A DNA stretch of 64,000 nt from Alphaproteobacteria bacterium (GTDB lineage: Bacteria > Pseudomonadota > Alphaproteobacteria > Acetobacterales > Acetobacteraceae), in assembly GCA_020850755.1 (NCBI GenBank), contig JADZEB010000018.1, forward strand, positions 124,001 to 188,000, read 5' to 3'. The notes beneath the pieces are model-generated. The model was not told the DNA's origin. It saw only the letters and a list, made by a program, of their open reading frames with translations, and searched no databases. Shown in pieces: positions 54,676 through 64,000 of the stretch (position 1 is the first letter of the stretch; the number at the start of each line of letters is the position of its first letter). A program made the translations under genes and the position numbers.

Positions 54676-55620
54676 TCACGCCGAGCGCGGCGGCGGCTGC
54701 ATCGGGCGGCCTTCGTCAAGCCCGAGCGCGCTCATGCGCTGGCGCAGCGACAACAGATCGGCCCAGGCCTCGCGCTTGGCCGCCGGGTTGCGCAACAGAT
54801 AGGCGGGATGGAACACCGGCAGCACAGGCATGCTCGTCCCGTCCGCGAGCCGATGCTCGCACCAGCGTCCGCGCAGGCGCGTTATGCCTTCCCTGGTGCC
54901 GAGCAGCGCCTTGGCCGAGATGCCGCCCACAAGCACCAGGATCTTCGGCCGCATGAGCTCGATCATCCGCCGCGCGAAGGGCAGGCAGGTGGCGATCTCG
55001 GCGTCGGTCGGGCTGCGGTTGCCGGGCGGGCGCCAGAAGATCACGTTGCTGATCAGGAAGCCGCCCTGGCGCGTCAGCCCGATGGTGGCGAACATGCGAT
55101 CGAGCAATTGCCCCGACTTGCCGACGAAGGGCAGGCCGGCGCGGTCCTCGTCGGCGCCGGGCGCCTCGCCCAGCAGCATCACGGGTGCGGCCGGATCGCC
55201 ATCGGCGAAGACGAGGTTCATCGCCGTCTCGCGCAGCGCGCAGCCCTCGAAGGTGGCGAGTGCCGCGCGCAATTCGTCGAGCGTCATGCAGCGCGCGGCG
55301 ATATCGGCGGCCGCACCGGCGGCGGTGGCGCCCGCAAGCACGGCCGGCATCGATGGCTGGGCGGCGGCGGGCGGTGCGTGGGCGGATGCGGGCCGCGCCG
55401 GGGCTGGCGGTGCGCTGGCGGTAGCCGGGCCGGTAGCCGGGCCGGCAGCCGCGGCGGACCTGTCCGTGCTGGCGGCGGGGCCGGGGGTGGCGGGCGCCGC
55501 GGCCGTTGCCGGCGCCGGGGCACGCGCGAACCAGTCGCGCGGCGCCTCGGCCAGCGCCTCGTCGGCGCCGGCCTCGATCTGGAAGCGGAGCAGGGCAAGC
55601 GCCTCCGCGCGCGGGTCCAT
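54676..55620 (-). CDS. Uracil-DNA glycosylase, family 4-like
   Basis: A 314-residue DNA-repair enzyme. A Pro/Ala-rich linker fills residues 35-100. The catalytic domain has [58 protein letters not shown] and [11 protein letters not shown]. In the archaeal and Thermus family 4 enzymes four Cys bind [4Fe-4S]. Here FEGC replaces C-x2-C and WRPPGNR replaces CRPPGNR, so only two of the four remain. The variant occurs in other alphaproteobacterial relatives as far as I recall, so it may be genuine and cluster-free. It removes uracil arising from cytosine deamination. Divergent from ETF-QO. Confidence 0.92.
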   Translation of the reverse strand: MDPRAEALALLRFQIEAGADEALAEAPRDWFARAPAPATAAAPATPGPAASTDRSAAAAGPATGPATASAPPAPARPASAHAPPAAAQPSMPAVLAGATAAGAAADIAARCMTLDELRAALATFEGCALRETAMNLVFADGDPAAPVMLLGEAPGADEDRAGLPFVGKSGQLLDRMFATIGLTRQGGFLISNVIFWRPPGNRSPTDAEIATCLPFARRMIELMRPKILVLVGGISAKALLGTREGITRLRGRWCEHRLADGTSMPVLPVFHPAYLLRNPAAKREAWADLLSLRQRMSALGLDEGRPMQPPPRSA

Positions 55621-55772
55621 CGGGCGGGTTCCCCCTCGGGCCCCGTGCCTGTCGCGGGGCCTTTCTCCTCATCCCCCATAGCGCAACCGGCCAAGCGGCG
55701 CTATCTGATCCGGCATGGGCGGGGCGCATGGCGCCCGCGCCAGGCGGATGACGGCGCGAAAGGATGGGACGC

Positions 55773-57398
55773 ATGGCGCGCGAGAGCATGGAATACGATG
55801 TCGTGATCGTCGGTGCCGGGCCCGCTGGGCTCGCCTGCGCGATCCGCATCAAGCAGCTTGCCGCCGAGGCCGGGCGCGAGGTCTCGGTCTGCATCGTCGA
55901 GAAGGGCAGCGAGGTCGGCGCCCACATCCTCTCGGGCGCGGTGTTCGAGCCGCGCGCGCTCGACGAACTCATTCCCGACTGGAAGGAGAAGGGCGCGCCG
56001 CTGAACACGCCGGCGCGCGAGGACCGCTTCCTGTTCCTGACCGAGAAAAGCTCCTGGCGCCTGCCCACGCCGCCGCAGATGCACAACGAGGGCAACTACA
56101 TCATCAGCCTGGGCAATCTCTGCCGCTGGCTCGGCCAGCAGGCGGAGGGGCTCGGCGTCGAGATCTATCCGGGCTTCGCCGCCGCCGAGCTGCTGTTCGA
56201 CGAGGGCGGGCGCGTGGCCGGTGTTGCCACCGGCGACATGGGCATCACGCGCGCGGGCGAGCAGGGCCCCAACTACCAGCCGGGCATGGAGCTGCGCGCC
56301 CGCTACACCTTCTTCGCCGAGGGCTGCCGCGGGCATCTGTCCAAGCAGCTTGTCGAGCGTTTCGGCCTGCGCGAGGGCAAGGACCCGCAGACCTACGGCA
56401 TCGGCATCAAGGAGCTGTGGGAGATCGACCCCGCCAAGCACCAGCCCGGCCTGATCCTGCACACGATCGGCTGGCCGCTCGACCGGCGCACCTATGGCGG
56501 GTCGTTCCTCTACCACCTGGAGAACAACCAGGTGGCCTACGGCTTCGTCATCGGCCTCGACTACGACAACCCGCACCTCTCCCCGTTCGAGGAGATGCAG
56601 CGCTTCAAGCTGCACCCGGCGATCCGCCCCTTCTTCGAGGGCGGGCGGCGCATCTCCTATGGCGCGCGCGCGATCAACGAGGGCGGGTTCCAGTCGATCC
56701 CGAAGCTGGTGTTCCCGGGCGGGGCGCTGATCGGCTGTTCGGCCGGCTTCGTCAACGTGCCCAAGATCAAGGGCAGCCACACGGCGATGAAGACCGGCAT
56801 GCTCGCGGCCGAGGCGGCCTTCGCCGCACTCGGCGCCGATGCGCCCCCGGTGCTGGAGAGCTACCCCGCCGCGCTGGAAGCGAGCTGGGTCTGGCCCGAG
56901 CTCTACGGCGTGCGCAACATCCGCCCGAGCTTCCACAAGGGGCTTTATCCGGGCCTGGTCTATTCGGCGCTCGACACCTACCTGTTCCGCGGCAAGGCGC
57001 CCTGGACCTTCCACAACCATGCCGACCACGACAAGCTGCGCAAGGCGGCCGAGTGCAAGCCGATCGCCTATCCCAGGCCCGACGGTAAGATCACCTTCGA
57101 CCGGCTCTCCTCGGTGTTCCTGTCGAACACCAACCACGAGGAGGACCAGCCGATCCACCTCACGCTCAAGGATGCGGGCGTGCCGGTGGCGCACAATCTC
57201 GCGCTCTATGACGCGCCCGAGCAGCGCTACTGCCCGGCCGGCGTCTACGAGATCGTGCGCGACGAGAAGGGGCCGCGGCTGCAGATCAACGCGCAGAACT
57301 GCGTGCACTGCAAGACCTGCGACATCAAGGACCCGACCCAGAACATCGTCTGGGTGACGCCCGAGGGCGGCGGCGGGCCGAACTATCCGGGCATGTAG
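55773..57398 (+). CDS. Electron transfer flavoprotein-ubiquinone oxidoreductase
   Basis: A 541-residue membrane-associated enzyme that passes electrons from ETF (fatty acid and amino acid oxidation) to ubiquinone. The FAD motif is [20 protein letters not shown], with [17 protein letters not shown] and [20 protein letters not shown] along the chain. The C-terminal [4Fe-4S] domain has [11 protein letters not shown] and [21 protein letters not shown] chose the ATG at 55773 because GAAAGGA is eight bases upstream; the ATG at 55764 has no spacing. The ETF genes etfA/etfB are not in the window. Confidence 0.96.
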   Translation: MARESMEYDVVIVGAGPAGLACAIRIKQLAAEAGREVSVCIVEKGSEVGAHILSGAVFEPRALDELIPDWKEKGAPLNTPAREDRFLFLTEKSSWRLPTPPQMHNEGNYIISLGNLCRWLGQQAEGLGVEIYPGFAAAELLFDEGGRVAGVATGDMGITRAGEQGPNYQPGMELRARYTFFAEGCRGHLSKQLVERFGLREGKDPQTYGIGIKELWEIDPAKHQPGLILHTIGWPLDRRTYGGSFLYHLENNQVAYGFVIGLDYDNPHLSPFEEMQRFKLHPAIRPFFEGGRRISYGARAINEGGFQSIPKLVFPGGALIGCSAGFVNVPKIKGSHTAMKTGMLAAEAAFAALGADAPPVLESYPAALEASWVWPELYGVRNIRPSFHKGLYPGLVYSALDTYLFRGKAPWTFHNHADHDKLRKAAECKPIAYPRPDGKITFDRLSSVFLSNTNHEEDQPIHLTLKDAGVPVAHNLALYDAPEQRYCPAGVYEIVRDEKGPRLQINAQNCVHCKTCDIKDPTQNIVWVTPEGGGGPNYPGM

Positions 57399-57524
57399 CG
57401 CGCCGCCCGCGCAGGGGGGGGCGCGCCGCGCGATCGTGCCGCGCTTGCGCCAGATCAACGCACGCGCCCGGGCGAACGGCGATCAAGGCGCGGACGGCGC
57501 CACCTCCGGACGCAGGGAAGCATC

Positions 57525-57959
57525 ATGCCCGAGCATCTCGTCCCGACCAGCCACAGCGACCCGGCGCTCGCCGCCGCGCTGGCCGAGGCCGGGCTGCCCA
57601 CGGCCGACCTTGCCGCCTCGCCGGCCCAGTTCTTCCGCGCCGTCGATGACCGCTTCGAGACGGTGGGCTATGCCGGCATCGAGCTGCATGGCGACGAGGC
57701 GCTCTTGCGCTCGGTGGTGATCCTGCCCGCCCGCCGCGGCCGCGGCTTCGGCGCCGACCTGGTCGCGGCGATGCTGGCGGCGGCGCGCAACCATGGCGCG
57801 CGGCGCGTCTGGCTGCTGACCGAGGGCGCCGCGCCCTTCTTCGCCCGCCAGGGCTTCGCCCCGGCCGAGCGCGAGCAGGCCCCGCGCGCGATCGCCGCCA
57901 CCAGCGAGTTCGCCCGCCTGTGCCCGGCCTCGGCCGCCTGCATGGTGCACCTGCTCTAG
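57525..57959 (+). CDS. ArsN2-like GNAT N-acetyltransferase
   Basis: A 144-residue protein. The acetyl-CoA motif is LPARRGRGFGADLVAAMLAA, preceded by LLRSVVI. The C-terminal signature FFARQGFAP, RAIAATSEFARLCPASAACM (family form CPASAVCM) matches the ArsN2 arsenic-resistance acetyltransferase group, reported near ars genes and thought to act on organoarsenicals such as arsinothricin-like compounds. Here it is not in an ars operon, but arsC-aqpS occurs elsewhere in the window. AGGGAA precedes the ATG. Substrate specificity is inferred only from family likeness. Confidence 0.8.
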   Translation: MPEHLVPTSHSDPALAAALAEAGLPTADLAASPAQFFRAVDDRFETVGYAGIELHGDEALLRSVVILPARRGRGFGADLVAAMLAAARNHGARRVWLLTEGAAPFFARQGFAPAEREQAPRAIAATSEFARLCPASAACMVHLL

Positions 57960-58092
57960 CCGGGGCGGCCGGGCCTTCACGCCCCGCCCTCGCCCGCGTT
58001 TCCCGGCAAGGCTTTGGTAACAAAGCCCGATCGCGGAAGGGGGCATGCCGTCACGGTGGCAGCGGGGCGCGCTTTCCTGTAGTCTCGCGCCC

Positions 58093-60024
58093 ATGCCGAC
58101 GATCCTTCAGCGGGCCGCTCTGGCTTCGCGCGCCCCCCTTCGCCTGCGGCTTGCCACCCTGCTGCTTTGCGCGGTGGCGCTGCCCGTGTTCGCCGCCTGC
58201 GCCGACAGCCGGGTGGCGCCTTCCTCCTCGCTCGATCCGGCACCGCGCTTCGGCCTGCGCGCCGGCGTGGGCTTCTCGGTCGCCCAGGCCGATCCCGCCG
58301 ACGCCTCCGCGCGCAACGGGCCGATCGCCACGCGCCGCAGCCCCTTCGCCGATGCGGGCATGCCGCGCGGCGGCGTGTTCGGCTCCTACCTCGCCGGCCG
58401 CTTCGCCCAGCGCGAGACCGATACCGGTGCCGCCGCCGCCTTTCTCAGCCGCGCGCTCCTGGGCGAGCCCGACAATCGCGACCTGCTGCGCCAGACGCTC
58501 TTGGCCAATCTCGGCGATGGCCGCGACGAGGAGGCGATCCGCCTGGCGCGCGCCGCGCTCGATGCCGGGGCGGGCGAGCGCGTGCTGCCGAGCCTGATCG
58601 TCATCGCCGGCCATGCCCGCGCCGCCGACTGGGCCGGGGCCGAGGCGCGGCTGCGCAGTCTGCCGGCCACCGGGCTGGGCGAGATCCTCCAGCCGCTCCT
58701 GCTCGCCTGGGCGCTGGCCGGGCGCAACGACACCAATGGCGCGCTGGCCGTGCTGCGCCCGGTGGCGGAATCGGCCAACCACCGCCTGCGCAGCGCCTAT
58801 GCGCTGCACGCGGCGATGATCGCCGATCTCGCCGACCGGCCGGAGGAGGCGGGCCGCTTCTTCGACCGCGCGCTCGCCCCCGGCAACGGCCAGGCGCGCG
58901 ATGTGCGCCAGATGCAGATCGTCGCCTCCTTCTGGGCGCGGCGCGGCGAGCGCGAGAAGGCCGAGCGGCTGGCCGACGAGTTCTTCGCCCAGTCGCAGTC
59001 GAGCGACCTTGCCGCCGCCCATCCCGGCGCGCGCCGTGCCATTGCCGAGCGCGCGGTGTCCTCCCCGGCCGAGGGCATGGCCGAGGCGTTGCTGTCGCTC
59101 GCCTCGGCGATGCGCCAGCAGGACGCGACCGAACCGGCGCTGGCCATGCTGCGCATCGCGCTGATGCTGCGCCCGCGTTTCGCCACCGCGCGCCTCGTGC
59201 TCTCCGAACTGTTCGAGTCCGAGCAGCGCTACGAGGCCGCAGCCGAGATGCTGGAATCGATCGCCGATGGCGACATGCTCGGCATCACCGCCCGCCTGCG
59301 CGAGGCGGTGCTGCTCGACCGGCTCGATCGCACCGAGGATGCGATCGCGGTGCTGGAACGCCTGGCCGCCGCCCACGCCGAGCGGCCCGAGCCGCTCCTG
59401 CGCATGGGCGATGTCTTGCGCGGCCGGCAGCGCTTCGCCGAGGCGGTCGCGGCCTACGACCGCGCCGCCGAGCGCATCGGCCCGATCAACCAGCGCCGGC
59501 ACTGGGTGTTCCTCTATTCGCGCGGCATCGCGCTGGAACGCTCGGGCCAGTGGCCGCGCGCCGAGGCCGATTTCTCCAAGGCGCTCGAATTCGTGCCGGA
59601 CCAGCCCTATGTGCTGAACTATCTCGGCTATTCCTGGATCGAGCGCGGCATGCATCTCGATCGCGCCAAGGGCATGGTCGAGCGCGCGGTCCAGCTTCGC
59701 CCCGATGACGGGCACATCACCGACAGCCTGGGCTGGGCCTACTACATGATGGGCAACTATGCCGAGGCGGTGCGCTGGCTGGAACGCGCGGTGGAACTCA
59801 CGCCGCGCGATGCTGTGATCACCGACCATCTCGGCGATGCCTATTGGCGTGTCGGCCGCCAGGAGGAGGCGCGCTTCCAGTGGCAGCGCGCGCTGCGGCT
59901 GGAGCCCGAAGCCGACCTGGTCCCGCGCATCGAGAAGAAGCTGCGCGAAGGGCTGCCGCCCGCGCCCACGCCGCCCGCCGCCGCCAGCGCGCCCGCGCCC
60001 GCCCCGGCGCCGGCGCGGCCCTAG
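58093..60024 (+). CDS. TPR-repeat lipoprotein
   Basis: 643 residues. A lipoprotein-like signal (LRLATLLLCAVALPVFAACA) puts the Cys at about residue 35. From about residue 90 onward the sequence is helix-turn-helix TPR: ETDTGAAAAFLSRALLGEPD, YLGYSWIERGMHLDRAKGMV, DSLGWAYYMMGNYAEAVRWL and DHLGDAYWRVGRQEEARFQW are clear 34-residue-type units, and less regular ones fill the middle. It ends in Pro/Ala repeats. Such proteins assemble envelope complexes; the partner is unknown. It lies 64 bases upstream of ispE, a common alphaproteobacterial arrangement. Confidence 0.9.
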   Translation: MPTILQRAALASRAPLRLRLATLLLCAVALPVFAACADSRVAPSSSLDPAPRFGLRAGVGFSVAQADPADASARNGPIATRRSPFADAGMPRGGVFGSYLAGRFAQRETDTGAAAAFLSRALLGEPDNRDLLRQTLLANLGDGRDEEAIRLARAALDAGAGERVLPSLIVIAGHARAADWAGAEARLRSLPATGLGEILQPLLLAWALAGRNDTNGALAVLRPVAESANHRLRSAYALHAAMIADLADRPEEAGRFFDRALAPGNGQARDVRQMQIVASFWARRGEREKAERLADEFFAQSQSSDLAAAHPGARRAIAERAVSSPAEGMAEALLSLASAMRQQDATEPALAMLRIALMLRPRFATARLVLSELFESEQRYEAAAEMLESIADGDMLGITARLREAVLLDRLDRTEDAIAVLERLAAAHAERPEPLLRMGDVLRGRQRFAEAVAAYDRAAERIGPINQRRHWVFLYSRGIALERSGQWPRAEADFSKALEFVPDQPYVLNYLGYSWIERGMHLDRAKGMVERAVQLRPDDGHITDSLGWAYYMMGNYAEAVRWLERAVELTPRDAVITDHLGDAYWRVGRQEEARFQWQRALRLEPEADLVPRIEKKLREGLPPAPTPPAAASAPAPAPAPARP

Positions 60025-60088
60025 GCGCGGCCCCCGTCTCGCCCGGCGAGCGCAGGCAGCGCCCCGGCCCCGCCAGGACGCGAGAGGA

Positions 60089-61066
60089 ATGCCCCCGCTT
60101 CCCCCCCATTGCGCCACGGCCCTGGCGCGCGCGCCCGCCGACGCGCCGACCGCGCCGCGTGCCGGCCCGATCGTCGAGGCGGCGCCGGCCAAGATCAATC
60201 TCTGGCTGCATGTCACCGGCCGGCGCGATGACGGCTACCATACGCTCGACAGCCTGGCCGTCTTCGCCGATGTGGGCGAGCGCGTCAGCGCGATGGAGGA
60301 TCGCGACCTTTCGGTTGCCGTGACCGGCCCGTTCGCCCAAGCGCTGGCCGCGGCCGGCGGCGAGAGCCTGGTGCTGCGCGCGGCCGAGATGATCGCCCTT
60401 TCCGCCGATGCCGAGGAGCATGTCGTGCCGGTGTTCGGCGCGCGCGGCGCTCGCCTGGTCGTGGCCAAGCACATCCCGGTCGCGGCCGGGCTTGGCGGGG
60501 GCTCGGCCGATGCGGCGGCGGCGCTGCTGGCGCTGCGGCGGCATTGGCGGCTGGAGTGGAGCGCGGGCCGGCTGCTGAGCTTCGCCGAGCGGCTCGGGGC
60601 CGACGTGCCGGCCTGCCTCGCCGGGCGCCCGGTGCGCATGGGCGGCATCGGCGAGGCGCTGTCGCCCGCGCCCGACCTGCCACCGACGCTCGGCCTCGTG
60701 CTCGCCCATGCCGGCGTGCCGTGCCCGACGCCCGCCGTGTTCCGTGCCCGCAGCGGCGCCTTCTCCCAGCCGGCTGACCCGCCGGCGCGGTTCGCCGATG
60801 CGCGCGGGCTGGCCGCGTGGCTGGCGACGCAATCGGCCAACGACCTCGAGGCGACGGCGAGCGCGCTTGTGCCTGCGATCCCGGCGACACTCGCCGCGCT
60901 GCGCGCCCGCCCCGAGGTGCTGCTCGCGCGCATGAGCGGCTCGGGCGCCGCCTGCTTCGCGCTGACGCCCGACCCGGAAACGGCCGGCGATGTCGCCGCC
61001 GTGCTGGCCGCCTCGCATCCGCGCTGGTGGCTGTGGGGCGGGGCGCTGGCACCGCCGCGCGGCTGA
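60089..61066 (+). CDS. ispE: 4-diphosphocytidyl-2-C-methyl-D-erythritol kinase
   Basis: A 325-residue GHMP kinase of the MEP isoprenoid pathway. AAPAKINLWLHVTGRRDDGY (substrate-binding N-terminus), the ATP loop IPVAAGLGGGSADAAAALLA, and the third GHMP motif ARMSGSGAACFAL are all intact. The N-terminus has about 28 extra residues. GAGAGGA precedes the ATG. Together with ispH (21.6-22.7 kb) this shows that the organism uses the MEP rather than the mevalonate pathway. It ends 128 bases before the tRNA-Gln gene. Confidence 0.96.
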   Translation: MPPLPPHCATALARAPADAPTAPRAGPIVEAAPAKINLWLHVTGRRDDGYHTLDSLAVFADVGERVSAMEDRDLSVAVTGPFAQALAAAGGESLVLRAAEMIALSADAEEHVVPVFGARGARLVVAKHIPVAAGLGGGSADAAAALLALRRHWRLEWSAGRLLSFAERLGADVPACLAGRPVRMGGIGEALSPAPDLPPTLGLVLAHAGVPCPTPAVFRARSGAFSQPADPPARFADARGLAAWLATQSANDLEATASALVPAIPATLAALRARPEVLLARMSGSGAACFALTPDPETAGDVAAVLAASHPRWWLWGGALAPPRG

Positions 61067-61194
61067 GCGCAGGGGCCTGGCCGGGGCGCCACGCGGGCGG
61101 GCTTGCGCATCGGGCCGCTCCGGGGCTATCACCCGCCCATGCCGCGACGGGGAGCCCGGGGGCCGCCCCCGCCCCTCCGCGCGGCCGTGGCGGC

Positions 61195-61269
61195 TGGGGC
61201 GTAGCCAAGCGGTAAGGCAGCGGATTTTGGTTCCGCCACTCGGAGGTTCGAATCCTCCCGCCCCAACCA
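61195..61269 (+). tRNA. tRNA-Gln (anticodon UUG)
   Basis: A complete cloverleaf of 75 bases. The acceptor stem is TGGGGCG paired with CGCCCCA, with a D arm TAGCCAAGCGGTAAGGCA. The anticodon arm GCGGATTTTGGTTCCGC has TTG in the loop, and the T arm is GGAGGTTCGAATCCTCC. The discriminator A and an encoded CCA follow. TGGGG... starts with U1 as is typical of glutamine tRNA. It lies between ispE and the RTX gene; such tRNAs are frequent integration sites, but no integrase is nearby. Confidence 0.96.
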
Positions 61270-61478
61270 GCCCTCCCTTTTCGTGCGCAGCCCGGCACGC
61301 CCCCGCATGCCTGCACGCCCTGCCCGAGCGGCGCAATGATGCGCCCCGGGAACGTTTCGCCACGCGCGGCGTTACGTGATAGGTTCCGTGTGCGCGGCCC
61401 GGGCTACCACAACCGCGCGGTCTTGTTTCACGCCGACGGCCCGATGGGACGGGCCGCGGTACAGGGGAGGCCGGGCGG
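61270..61478. promoter_or_regulatory. Upstream region of the RTX gene
   Basis: 209 bases between tRNA-Gln and the RTX start. CGCGGCGTTACGTGATAGGT (about 61363) and a CGGTCTTGTTTCACGCC stretch (about 61418) are the AT-richer parts and may contain the promoter, but no consensus boxes can be assigned. No gene is present. Confidence 0.35.
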
Positions 61479-64000
61479 ATGGCGCTGATCGAGGGCGACG
61501 AGAACGACAACACCCTTCCCGGCACCGAGGAGGCCGACGAGATATTCGGCTTCGGCGGCAACGACACCCTGTCGGGCCTCGGCGGCAATGACCTGCTCGA
61601 TGGCGGTACCGGCGACGATGCCATGGCCGGCGGCACCGGCGATGACACCTTCATCGTCGATGATGCCGGCGATGTGGTGGCCGAGAACGCCAACGAGGGC
61701 ACGGACAGCGTGCAGTCCTCGATCACCTACACATTGCCGGTGAATGTCGAGCATCTGACGCTGACCGGCAGCGCCAACATCAACGGCACCGGCAACGGGC
61801 TCGGCAACATCATCAATGGCAACACCGGCGACAACGTTCTGACCGGCCTGGGCGGCAACGATACGATTGATGGCGAGGGCGGCAACGACTCGGTCGATGG
61901 CGGGGACGGCAACGACACGCTGTATGGCTATGACGGCGACGACCTGCTTGGCGGCGGCGATGGCAACGACGCGCTCGATGGCGGGGACGGCAACGACATC
62001 CTCGATGGCGGGGCCGACAACGACATCCTCGCTGGCGGGTCCGGTGACGACACGCTCGTTGGCGGGGCCGGCAGCGACACCGCCAGCTACGCCGGGACCT
62101 TCGCGGTGGTGGTGAGCCTCGGCATCGCCGGCCCGCAGGATACGGGCGGGGCGGGCACCGACACCCTGAGCAGTATCGAGAACCTGACCGGCAGCGTGTT
62201 CGACGATGCCTTGACCGGCGATGGCGGCAACAACACGCTCTCGGGCCTGGGCGGCAACGACACGCTCGATGGTGGGGCTGGCGACGATACGCTGCTTGGC
62301 GGGTTCGGCAACGACACCTTCATCGTCGACAGCGCGGGCGATGTGGTGGTCGAGAATGCCGGCGAGGGTATCGACCTGGTGCGATCCTCGGTCAGCTACA
62401 CGCTGACCGCCAATGTCGAGCACCTGACCCTGACCGGCAGCGCCAACATCAACGGCACCGGCAACGATCTCGACAACGTCATCACCGGCAATTCCGGCAA
62501 CAACACCCTGGACGGCCGCGTGGGCGACGACACGCTCAATGGCGGCGGCGGCGACGACTTGCTCTTGGGCGGTTTCGGCAACGACACGCTCGATGGCGGC
62601 GAGGGCAACGACCATCTCGATGGCGGCGGGGGCACCGACACCATGTATGGTGGGGCGGGCGACGACACCTATGTCGTTGGGGCCGTGGGCGACGGGGTGG
62701 TCGAGAATCCCGGCGAAGGCACCGACCTGGTGCTGTCCTTCGTCACCAGCTATGTCCTGCCGGACAATGTCGAGAACCTGACCCTGCCCATCGGCGGCGG
62801 CAGCAACGCCTTCGGCAATGATCTCGACAACATCCTGATCGGCAACAGCGCGAACAACCGCCTGGAAGGACGCGGGGGCAACGACTATCTCGATGGCGGG
62901 ACCGGCGCCGACACCGCTTCCTACGATTCGGCCCCGTCCGGAGTGACGGTCGTCCTCTTGGTTCCCGGCCCGCAGAATACGGGCGGGGCGGGCACGGACA
63001 CGCTGGTCAATATCGAGAACCTCAGCGGCAGCGCGCATGCGGACAGCCTGGCCGGCGACGGAGACCGCAACGTGCTGTTCGGCAACGCAGGCGACGACAG
63101 GCTCGATGGTCTAGGCGGCGACGACGGTCTCAGTGGCGGCGACGGCAACGACTATCTCGATGGCGGGACCGGCGCCGACGGGATGGCGGGCGGTGCGGGC
63201 GACGACACCTATGTCGTGGACGATCCGGGCGATGCGGTGACCGAGAATGCCGGCGAGGGCACGGATCTGGTGGTGACGACACGCGCGAGCTACACGCTTC
63301 CGGACCATGTCGAGAATCTCGAACTGTTCTCGCCCTTCCTCCTGCCCGCGACCGGCACCGGCAACACGCTCGACAATGTCATCACCGCAACGCCCTTCGC
63401 CGACACGCTGAGCGGCCTTGGCGGCAACGACACGCTCCACGGACGCGACGGCAACGACACGCTGAATGGGGGCGATGGCGATGACTCGCTGGATGGCGGG
63501 GCGGGCAACGACACCATGAATGGCGGTGCCGGCAACGACACCTACTTTGCCAACAGCTCCGCCGATGTGGTGATCGAGAGCGCGGGCGGAGGCACCGACC
63601 TGGTGGTGTCCTCGACCACCTACACGCTGGCGGCCGATGTCGAGAACCTGACGCTCACCGGCCGCGGCAACAGCACCGGCACCGGCAATACGCTCGGCAA
63701 CATCATCATCGGCAACGACAGCGCCAACATGCTGTTCGGCGAGGCCGGCAACGACACCATCGCCGGCATGGGCGGCATTGATGCGATCGATGGCGGCGAC
63801 GGCGATGACCTGCTCTTCGGCGACGGGGGCAACGACTTCATCTATGGCAGCCCCGGCAATGACCGCATCATCGGCGGGGACGGCAACGACTCCCTGGAAG
63901 GCGGTGACGGTTTCGACATCGTCCATTATCTCGGCGCCGCGGCGGGCGTGACCGTGAACCTGGCGCTCGGCGGCGCGCAGGATACGGGCGGGGCCGGCAC
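61479..64000 (+). CDS. RTX-type calcium-binding repeat protein (3' partial)
   Basis: Open from the ATG at 61479, after GGGGAGG nine bases upstream, to the window edge; at least 840 residues. It is built from glycine- and aspartate-rich nonapeptides of the form GGxGNDTLx ([18 protein letters not shown] and many others) that form calcium-stabilised beta-rolls. Between blocks are a module with [19 protein letters not shown], a strand [18 protein letters not shown], and [20 protein letters not shown]; these recur roughly every 100-220 residues. Such proteins are normally secreted by a type I system through a C-terminal signal, which lies beyond the edge. There is no enzymatic domain in the visible part. 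No HlyB/HlyD genes are in the window. Confidence 0.93.
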   Translation, partial: MALIEGDENDNTLPGTEEADEIFGFGGNDTLSGLGGNDLLDGGTGDDAMAGGTGDDTFIVDDAGDVVAENANEGTDSVQSSITYTLPVNVEHLTLTGSANINGTGNGLGNIINGNTGDNVLTGLGGNDTIDGEGGNDSVDGGDGNDTLYGYDGDDLLGGGDGNDALDGGDGNDILDGGADNDILAGGSGDDTLVGGAGSDTASYAGTFAVVVSLGIAGPQDTGGAGTDTLSSIENLTGSVFDDALTGDGGNNTLSGLGGNDTLDGGAGDDTLLGGFGNDTFIVDSAGDVVVENAGEGIDLVRSSVSYTLTANVEHLTLTGSANINGTGNDLDNVITGNSGNNTLDGRVGDDTLNGGGGDDLLLGGFGNDTLDGGEGNDHLDGGGGTDTMYGGAGDDTYVVGAVGDGVVENPGEGTDLVLSFVTSYVLPDNVENLTLPIGGGSNAFGNDLDNILIGNSANNRLEGRGGNDYLDGGTGADTASYDSAPSGVTVVLLVPGPQNTGGAGTDTLVNIENLSGSAHADSLAGDGDRNVLFGNAGDDRLDGLGGDDGLSGGDGNDYLDGGTGADGMAGGAGDDTYVVDDPGDAVTENAGEGTDLVVTTRASYTLPDHVENLELFSPFLLPATGTGNTLDNVITATPFADTLSGLGGNDTLHGRDGNDTLNGGDGDDSLDGGAGNDTMNGGAGNDTYFANSSADVVIESAGGGTDLVVSSTTYTLAADVENLTLTGRGNSTGTGNTLGNIIIGNDSANMLFGEAGNDTIAGMGGIDAIDGGDGDDLLFGDGGNDFIYGSPGNDRIIGGDGNDSLEGGDGFDIVHYLGAAAGVTVNLALGGAQDTGGAG

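Noticed and set aside
61195-61269. tRNA-Gln as a prophage attachment site
   Set aside because: No integrase or duplicated tRNA end is visible nearby, and the phage block lies 53 kb away.
61428-63038. A long minus-strand frame with VVA/IERVVA repeats
   Set aside because: It mirrors the RTX repeats on the plus strand; the apparent repeats are a by-product.

Overview
The window is GC-rich throughout (roughly 70% by eye) and densely coded. Gene content and order point to an alphaproteobacterium, most likely in the Rhodospirillales/Acetobacterales range. The clues are split b/b' ATP synthase subunits in an atpI-B-E-b'-b operon, a CcrM GANTC methyltransferase beside rnhB, the mutY/dciA/dsbA/smc cluster, the ispH-thrB-rnhA run, and a holin of the 3TM gene-transfer-agent type. 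The family-level placement is an inference.

Layout. Positions 1-8552 are the right part of a prophage or phage remnant with T7-like late-gene order: tail nozzle, internal virion-like protein, pectate-lyase-fold tail spike, two small proteins, large terminase, then a lysis module (membrane coiled-coil protein, SleB-type hydrolase, a 34-residue peptide and a 3TM holin). From 8.6 to 24 kb are chromosomal genes: DUF952, pyrD, a HAD phosphatase, a coupled arsC-aqpS pair, an MFS exporter, algH/yqgE, a DsbD/ScsB-type reductase, a peroxiredoxin, an HExxH protein, rnhA, thrB, ispH, a CDGSH protein and a lipoprotein. At 24.2-31 kb are a candidate YopT/AvrPphB-like cysteine protease, a tandem glycine riboswitch driving gcvT-gcvH-gcvP, and a visibly AT-richer gene with an RxxxxH HEPN-like motif. 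From 31.5 to 49 kb are a hydrolase, the ATP synthase Fo operon with its terminator, smc, a DsbA-like protein, dciA, mutY, ccrM, rnhB, an LprI-like protein, a class V aminotransferase and a PA0069-type radical SAM protein. From 49 to 61.3 kb are two glycosyltransferase-like genes of the arsenosugar-associated type, moaB, slt, a family-4 UDG, ETF-QO, an ArsN2-like acetyltransferase, a TPR lipoprotein, ispE and tRNA-Gln(UUG). From 61.5 kb to the right edge runs a long RTX calcium-binding repeat protein, cut by the window.

The most unusual feature is a dispersed element of about 130 bp with two hairpins. There are six recognisable copies plus one doubtful one (6.5, 14.1, 19.9, 23.8, 23.9?, 50.8 and 52.4 kb). 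Well-preserved ends read CTAG, and in every clear copy at least one end supplies the TAG stop codon of the adjoining gene; two copies supply the stops of both convergent neighbours. The two ends are imperfect inverted repeats. This fits a MITE that inserts at TA within CTAG, as known for IS630-type transposition, and is tolerated where CTAG overlaps a stop codon.

Other points for follow-up are arsenic-related genes at three separate places, GANTC sites at ccrM and slt, and two possible effector-like hydrolases (C58-like and HExxH).
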